A DNA stretch of 64,000 bases, taken from Sarocladium kiliense (lineage: Eukaryota; Ascomycota; Sordariomycetes; Hypocreales; Sarocladiaceae). The stretch lies in contig JAUZTG010000028.1 in NCBI GenBank assembly GCA_030734395.1, positions 186,001-250,000 of the forward strand, given 5' to 3'. The notes beneath the pieces are model-generated. The model saw nothing but the letters and a program-made list of their open reading frames with translations, was not told the DNA's origin and did no database searches. The translations under genes and the position numbers were made by a program. Positions within the stretch are counted from its first letter, which is position 1. Every line of letters begins with the position of its first letter. Below are positions 59,801 to 64,000 of the stretch, piece by piece.

Positions 59801-59932
59801 GACGAGAGCAGCCTTGATATACTCGGTTCCGAGATCGACACCGAGAACTGCTGAAGCGGCATAGACCTGGGCGGAGAAGAAGAGGACGGCTCCGAGGAGC
59901 ATAGTCAAAGGCGACAGCTTGAAGGACGCCAT
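56870..59932 (-). CDS. LHS1: ER lumenal Hsp70-family chaperone Lhs1 (ORP150/HYOU1-like)
   Basis: Hsp110/Grp170-type chaperone of the ER lumen. It is a nucleotide-exchange factor for Kar2/BiP and assists import and folding. A single exon gives 1,020 residues. The signal peptide (KLSPLTMLLGAVLFFSAQVY) starts the protein; VLGVDLGTEYIKAALVKPGI is the Hsp70 phosphate-1 motif, with MVFDMGAGSTKATVMKF (phosphate-2) and VILHGGASRTPFVQKALEKI (adenosine site). An acidic, Ser/Lys-rich loop lies near residues 580-640, then an extended helical region. The C-terminus is HDEL, a canonical ER retrieval signal. Start 59932 was chosen over the upstream ATG at 60004, because the signal peptide must be at the N-terminus. 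Confidence 0.96.
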   Translation of the reverse strand: MASFKLSPLTMLLGAVLFFSAQVYAASAVLGVDLGTEYIKAALVKPGIPLEIVLTKDTRRKETSAVAFKPTKGTPQDARFPERLYGADAMAIAPRFPADVYPNLKTILGLPVEDSVVQEYAARHPAMQIFPHPSRNTATFKSKAFNADEEAWMVEELLAMELQSIQKNAEVTAGDGSTVRSVVMTVPPFYTLAEKRALQMAADLAGLKVLSLVSDGLAVGLNYATSRQFPNFSDGEKPEYHMVFDMGAGSTKATVMKFQSRSVKDIGKFNKTVQEVQVLGSGWDRTLGGDALSNLIVDDMVAQFVESKGAKKISATSEGVKAHGRALAKLSKEAARVRHVLSANQNTQASFEGLYEDVDFKYKLSRADFEAMAEAHGERVATAVNDALKMANLDIGDLTSVILHGGASRTPFVQKALEKIVGASDKIRSNVNSDEAAVFGAGFRAAELSPSFRVKEIRISEGAMYASGMEWKGSKDKSQKQRLWSPISPLGGAPKEVTFSEHDDFTVAFYQQVGAEDKIVKTFTTKNLTATVAAFKEKYPSCEDAEIFFRVGLKLNGDNGEVEVAKASVECEAEVKEGFVDGVKNLFGFGKKDQEPLTGDEAEADSVKADGSEEKMKDDTKSSESTKSTGSASSSADAEASGSAEEAKVEIKKKLVGIPVDIDLVKAGTPELTKEEVTKSKDRLKAFNAADKARIAREEALNQLEAFTYKIRDLLENDAFVAHSTEAERTKLSEQASLISDWLYDEGTDASKDDFKAKLKELQALASPIQKRVDEAEQRPVLISALKEALDQTKEFTGKMFKQVDEYEAWHASSAASKSASETIAASESSDAPSESATGDFDGLEDEAPKGRTMEDVTDEIGPVPPLYKREDLQEVVAVEETIRVWLAEQESKQEGLAATADPVLLSKDLKSKREKLDKAGVDLAMKGVRNFDKKSKKASKSASERKKTKTASANKEEKTLNFEDFADSEDGPKVFSGDDIEELMAKVQREKAAWMKAEAEKEAAAKEKGESGEKGHDEL

Positions 59933-60737
59933 GGTGGGATGTGCAAGTCGATGCGCCGGGGAGCAAAGACGGTAAAGAACACAAGGGCGGACGTTATGAC
60001 TCAAAAGCCATGAAAGCAGCCATACGAGCAGCTGGACTGGATATGAGGAGGGATGAAGTTCGCGTGTGTCGGACGGTTAAAGTCGTGGGTTATAAGAAGG
60101 GATCGTGGGTGCAAGTTGGCGTTTTGGGGAGAGAGTGATGTGGCCTCTCCGAAGGTGATGGATGAGGCAAGAGCGGACCCTGGGGGTCCTAGCTGTAAGG
60201 TACGCTACAGTGGCCACAGCCCTGGCAGGCGTTTATCTGGAAGCCACCGTGGCTGGATCCAATGCCTGCATCACCGCTGGTCCGTGCGTCCCCTTTGACT
60301 GCCGAGCTCGACTTCAGCCGTTACGGCACATTTGGTCACCATTAGCTAATGAAGACACTCGAATCTTCTATGAAAGATGAGCTCGATAATTGCACCGCGC
60401 AAATTCCAGTGGTAAGTGACATTATCCAATCTGGTCACAGGAATCGTTGCATTCCCAAGTCAAACGAGCCTACCCTGCACACTATGATGTAAGTCAAGTC
60501 CCCAAACCTTGTCCATCAAGAGACAGACATGAGACTGGGCATATTTGAACAACGTAATTAAGTCAATATTGGGTGAAAGCTTGGAAAGCCCACCGCGGAG
60601 AAATTGAAGTTTCGGTGTCGCCATTGACGGGTCCGTGTCCGCTTGTTTCCTGATCGTGGCCACCTTATCACCAAGCATCGTGATGCAATCGACGATACAT
60701 GAGCACAGACAAGTCGGCCACTATCATCCTGCGGTAA
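59933..60737. promoter_or_regulatory. LHS1 upstream region and 3' end of the GFA-family gene
   Basis: About 800 bases. The LHS1 promoter is here; an unfolded-protein-response element was not searched for exhaustively and I make no claim of one. No gene-like frame seen. Confidence 0.35.
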
Positions 60738-61529
60738 CTACTTTCTCAAACCTTCCAGCTCTTCCTCTCCAGCTGATCCCTCCATGGGTCCCAACCCAAT
60801 CCACTTCGTCAACCCCCCCAACCCCTTCGCCGTCGCCGTGACCCTCCTCCCAATTTCCACACCATGCTTCCAATTCACCTCGTCCTCCACCTGCACCCAC
60901 CCTTCCTCAATCCACTTCCTATCCAAAGTCCCCGCAGCTATATCAAACAGATCCTCATACTCGTCTGGGAGCTTCTGACCGGGACACCAGTCGGCTTGGA
61001 GTTTGATGTGGTAGGAGACAGGGGAGCCGCAGTTGTTGCAGAAGAGGCGAGAGAGGTTAGCGCCGGAGTCGGTGCTGTGGAAGAAGCGGAGGTAGCTGGG
61101 AGATGAGGTCTTTGCTTTCTCTGCGCAGAAGACTTCTGTGGCGGGTTTGTAAGGTGGTCGAGTGGTATCAGCTGCAGCTTGATCGTAGTCTTCAGACAGT
61201 ACATCAAGGAATCGTCCAGTGACTACATTCTCACCACCAGAAGCGGGAGCTTCGAGAACAGAAACGGTGACGGTATGTCCAGCAGTCTGGAAGAACGCTG
61301 GAGGAAGAATGGAACCGGTGTGACGGCGACAGTCATTACAATGGCAGAGAATAGTAGTCGGTAGCACGTGGCCGAGATCTGGGGGAGCGAAGGGAGACGC
61401 AGTCCGCTGATCAGCTGGTGGTACGGCGATGCGATAACGGATGGCACCACAGGAGCAGCCTCCAGTGAGCGTAGCAGCTTCTTGTGGGAGTTGAGGAAGA
61501 GGCATCGCAATGGTAACAGATGAAGTCAA
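60738..61529 (-). CDS. GFA-family zinc enzyme (glutathione-dependent formaldehyde-activating-like)
   Basis: Single-exon protein of 263 residues (or 255 from the ATG at 61505). The zinc-binding cysteines of the GFA/CENP-V family are in the usual order: GGCSCGAIRYRI, then CHCNDCRRHTGS, then LFCNNCGSPVSY. The DYD and fold-closing segment (DEYEDLFDIAAGTLDRKWIE) is also present. Family members bind zinc through these Cys; the name comes from a bacterial enzyme that joins formaldehyde to glutathione, but the activity of most fungal members is unproven. Compared with short members there is an insert between the CHCNDC and FCNNC motifs, which is common in fungi. Confidence 0.9.
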   Translation of the reverse strand: MTSSVTIAMPLPQLPQEAATLTGGCSCGAIRYRIAVPPADQRTASPFAPPDLGHVLPTTILCHCNDCRRHTGSILPPAFFQTAGHTVTVSVLEAPASGGENVVTGRFLDVLSEDYDQAAADTTRPPYKPATEVFCAEKAKTSSPSYLRFFHSTDSGANLSRLFCNNCGSPVSYHIKLQADWCPGQKLPDEYEDLFDIAAGTLDRKWIEEGWVQVEDEVNWKHGVEIGRRVTATAKGLGGLTKWIGLGPMEGSAGEEELEGLRK

Positions 61530-62536
61530 TTGATGTCGTGAAGTAAAGGGAGGTAATCAGGAATAGAAGCGTGACGCCTAGGCAACGAGTAGAGGCAAGA
61601 ATTGGAGATGCCCTTCAATGAAAGACATTGGAATACCGCAACTTACTTATACACCATTCGCCTTGGCAAAGAATACTGTATCGAAAAGACGCCATGATCT
61701 CAATTGGCCAATGCATAACGCACTAGCTTCACGCTTCATTTAGCTCAAAGTTCGCTCCCAACATTCACGCCGTCGATGCCAAGCCGTGAATCCAGTGCAG
61801 CATTTGTCTCACGTTCATGAACTGCGAACTGAGCACCCTAACAAAGCCACATGGCGTCACAACATGCCATCCTAAGACTGACTTTTACGTTGGGATGAAC
61901 GGCTTGTCGTTATGCTTAAATGTAAGCTCGGCGGATGATCATTCCGTCCGCTTGGAACCGAGGTTCCCGCAGCCTGCTCGCGAATATGGCAACAACTTCA
62001 AACAGCACACTACGATGATCTGGTTGACAAGAGATCTCAATCTCGCATTGTACATTCTTTGTTCTGTTGGAGGTCTTCCTATGTTCCATCCATGCTCTCC
62101 CGCATGCCGTGACCATGCCGTTTCGTGAAATGAGACAAAGACGATGCAACGCCAAATGCCGTTTGGTTGTTTTTTTCTTTTCCCGTTCCGCCCTTTCCCC
62201 GTGGTTTGCGTACAGCAAGAATAATTGTCACACATGGAAATCAAGGTAACAACAAACTCCCGCTTAAAACATGTTTTTCATCTCCCTTTTTGTTTCCAGC
62301 CCTCCCTCGTGATGTGAAGAACAAAAACCCCCTCAATGAGGGCGGATCGCAAGCAAATTCAATCATGCAAAAAGGGCAATAGGCATGAGAGCCAAGGCAC
62401 ATATGGGCCATTATGTGGTCCGGAGTGCAGGCCTCTGCGCCGAAAGACGCCGCCATGCCACGGTGTACAATCGTCTTCGGGCGATGCGCTGCGAGGCGTG
62501 GGATGTAAGCCGGACCGCCGATCGACGTCGGGTGTT
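61530..62536. other. Intergenic region, no gene seen
   Basis: About 1 kb between the GFA gene start and the stop of the RGG-rich gene. Contains the GFA promoter and the 3' untranslated region of the RGG-rich gene. Small frames on both strands only. Confidence 0.4.
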
Positions 62537-64000
62537 CTACGACTCTTCGTTGCGGCGAGGGCCACGCTGCTGAGGCGCACCCGAGTTACGGTTGCCGCGT
62601 CCACCGCGTCCACGACCACCCTCACCGCGACCACGTCCGCCACGCCACTCGCCACGGCCACGACCACGGAAGTTGCTGCTGCCATCACGCTCGTGACGAC
62701 CACGGTTGCGCTGCACAGACTGGAAGCCATCATTAGGATCAGCCGGGGCGGGAGCAGCCTGCAGATAGTCAGTATGAAAAGCCAAATGGTACGGAATAAT
62801 GCTGAAGCGCATACCTCTTGAGCAGGCTCAGGATGGTCATCCGCCCAGGACTGCTTGTTGGTATCAGCAGCAGGTGTTGCGTTAAGACCTGACTCCGTCT
62901 CAGCAGGGTCACGAGGGACCTTGACGTCCACCCACTCCTGTGACGCGCTCATACCATTGTTGAGGTCCCAATGGCTCTCAGCCACAGGGTTCGCTGCCTC
63001 ATCGCTCACACTGGCATTGGCGATGCCGTTGGTGACGACCTCCACCTGCTGTCCGTTTGTAAGGGCCAGATCTCCACTCTCAAGCTCGTTCGCAGTGGCG
63101 TGCGCAACGGTAGGGTCGGTAGCAACCTCAGGCTGAGGCTCGGATTCCGCGGATGGTGCGCCTTCGGCGTAGACGGGTGACTTGTACTCCTGCGCTAGGG
63201 ATCTGACCTTGGAGTCTGCAGATAATCAGTAAGAAGCCAGAATGAATGGCAAGCTTGAGGGGTACCCATACATGAAGTTTGCAGCTGCTCTCCCGGTACG
63301 CTCAAGATCTGATCGTCCGAGCCCTCCACCAGCTTCAGCATAGAGCTGACCGCGCTCTCATCACCGGAGTAGATCGCCAGAAGGACGCCCTCGATAGCCT
63401 GGCTTTCGTCTGACTCGGGATCCTGTGCCTCCTCGCGACGGTACGCCGCAAGTCGGAGGAACTGAGAAAGGATGAGCAGGCTGTCCTGGAGGGTCTTCTT
63501 GCTATTGGCGGTAGCCTCAACGAGAGCATCGGCCTTTGCCTTCTCCACAGCCTTCTCCCACTCCGCCTTGTCTGCGTTTGCTCGGGACTTGTACTGCTCG
63601 TCGACCTTCAGGTACTGTGTGAGCTGCTCCTCGATCTGAGCAAGCTGAGCCTGAAGGGCAGGCTTCTTCTGGACCTGAGCCTTCTGATCGGCGTTGATTG
63701 TTTTGCTGGCAACGAGCTCGTCGAGGGTCTTGCCCTTGTGCTGGGCTACGATTTCTTCGACCTTAGAGGAATTGGACTGATGGCCATGGGTTAGTCATTG
63801 CTCAGAAGCACGTTGCGGGACTCGGAAGGACGCTCACAATTTTCTTGTTGATGTTGCGGATGTTTCTGTCATCAAATATTAGCCATTGACCTCAAGCAGA
63901 AGCGAACCCAGCATCACGTACTTCTGTAGCTCCTTGATGTAGGGGCTTTCGTAGGCGTCGCTTCCGGCATCGGCAGACTTGTCAACGGCAGAGGTGGCAC
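62537..64000 (-). CDS. RGG-rich protein, probably Yag7-like ribosome-associated protein (partial)
   Basis: C-terminal part of a multi-exon gene cut by the right edge. Exon joins read at 62759-62814 and 63216-63271 (both GT..AG), and short exons follow to the edge. The visible N-terminal segment is helical and charged (ESPYIKELQKNIRNINKKIV, HKGKTLDELVASKTINADQK, KKPALQAQLAQIEEQLTQYL), like the dimerising part of Yag7. The C-terminus is an RGG-type tail (FRGRGRGEWRGGRGRGEGGR), which usually binds RNA and is methylated on Arg. Yag7-type assignment is from memory of the pattern and could be wrong; an RNA-binding or translation-related role is the safer reading. Confidence 0.6.

Noticed and set aside
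59933..60004. Upstream ATG (60004) extending LHS1 by 24 residues
   Set aside because: It would bury the signal peptide behind a Cys/Arg/His-rich stretch; the ATG at 59932 places the signal peptide at the N-terminus.
1..64000. tRNA, rRNA, CRISPR array, or intact transposon
   Set aside because: None was recognisable by eye; repeats found are only short microsatellites and the promoter repeats listed. A tRNAscan-SE and RepeatMasker run would settle this.

Overview
This window is nuclear DNA of a filamentous ascomycete (Pezizomycotina). The genes carry several short introns of about 50-150 bases with GT..AG ends, and proteins typical of these fungi are present: SAT4/Pth11-like rhodopsin-fold membrane protein, Zn2Cys6 regulator, HeLo domain protein, glycoside-type GT31 enzyme. 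I cannot fix the class or genus; a dothideomycete is a guess. No rRNA, tRNA, CRISPR array or intact transposon was recognised.

Layout. 0-3.6 kb: a secreted FAD-linked oxidase (cut by the left edge) diverging from a seven-helix membrane protein. 4.2-31 kb: mostly housekeeping genes. These are SEC18 (membrane fusion ATPase), LTE1 (Ras-type GEF of mitotic exit), RPS0 diverging from mitochondrial MRPS28, VMA6 diverging from NOP58, a stomatin-like protein, DOC1/APC10, and two small genes of unknown function. Two gene-poor stretches (6.9-10.3 and 26.3-29.1 kb) hold no gene I can support.

31-47 kb is an accessory region with a different gene content. It has a single-pass membrane peptide, a small secreted-protein locus broken by one stop codon, an MFS drug-efflux pump diverging from a Zn2Cys6 regulator with four GCGGAGGGTCG repeats between them, a HeLo-domain pseudokinase diverging from an active protein kinase fused to ankyrin repeats, and a NYN-type nuclease with CCCH and CCHC zinc fingers. 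The kinase/HeLo-pseudokinase pair is the most interesting system here. Its parts match the layout of animal necroptosis, where a RIP-type kinase acts on MLKL (four-helix bundle plus pseudokinase). The pairing and its function are inference.

48.8-64 kb returns to ordinary genes: a GT31 glycosyltransferase with a C-terminal PAN-like segment, a small coiled-coil protein with a long pyrimidine-rich leader, a secreted A1 aspartic protease, the ER chaperone LHS1 (HDEL end), a GFA-family zinc enzyme, and an RGG-rich probable ribosome-associated protein cut by the right edge.

All exon joins were read by eye from splice consensus and reading-frame continuity; none was tested with transcripts.
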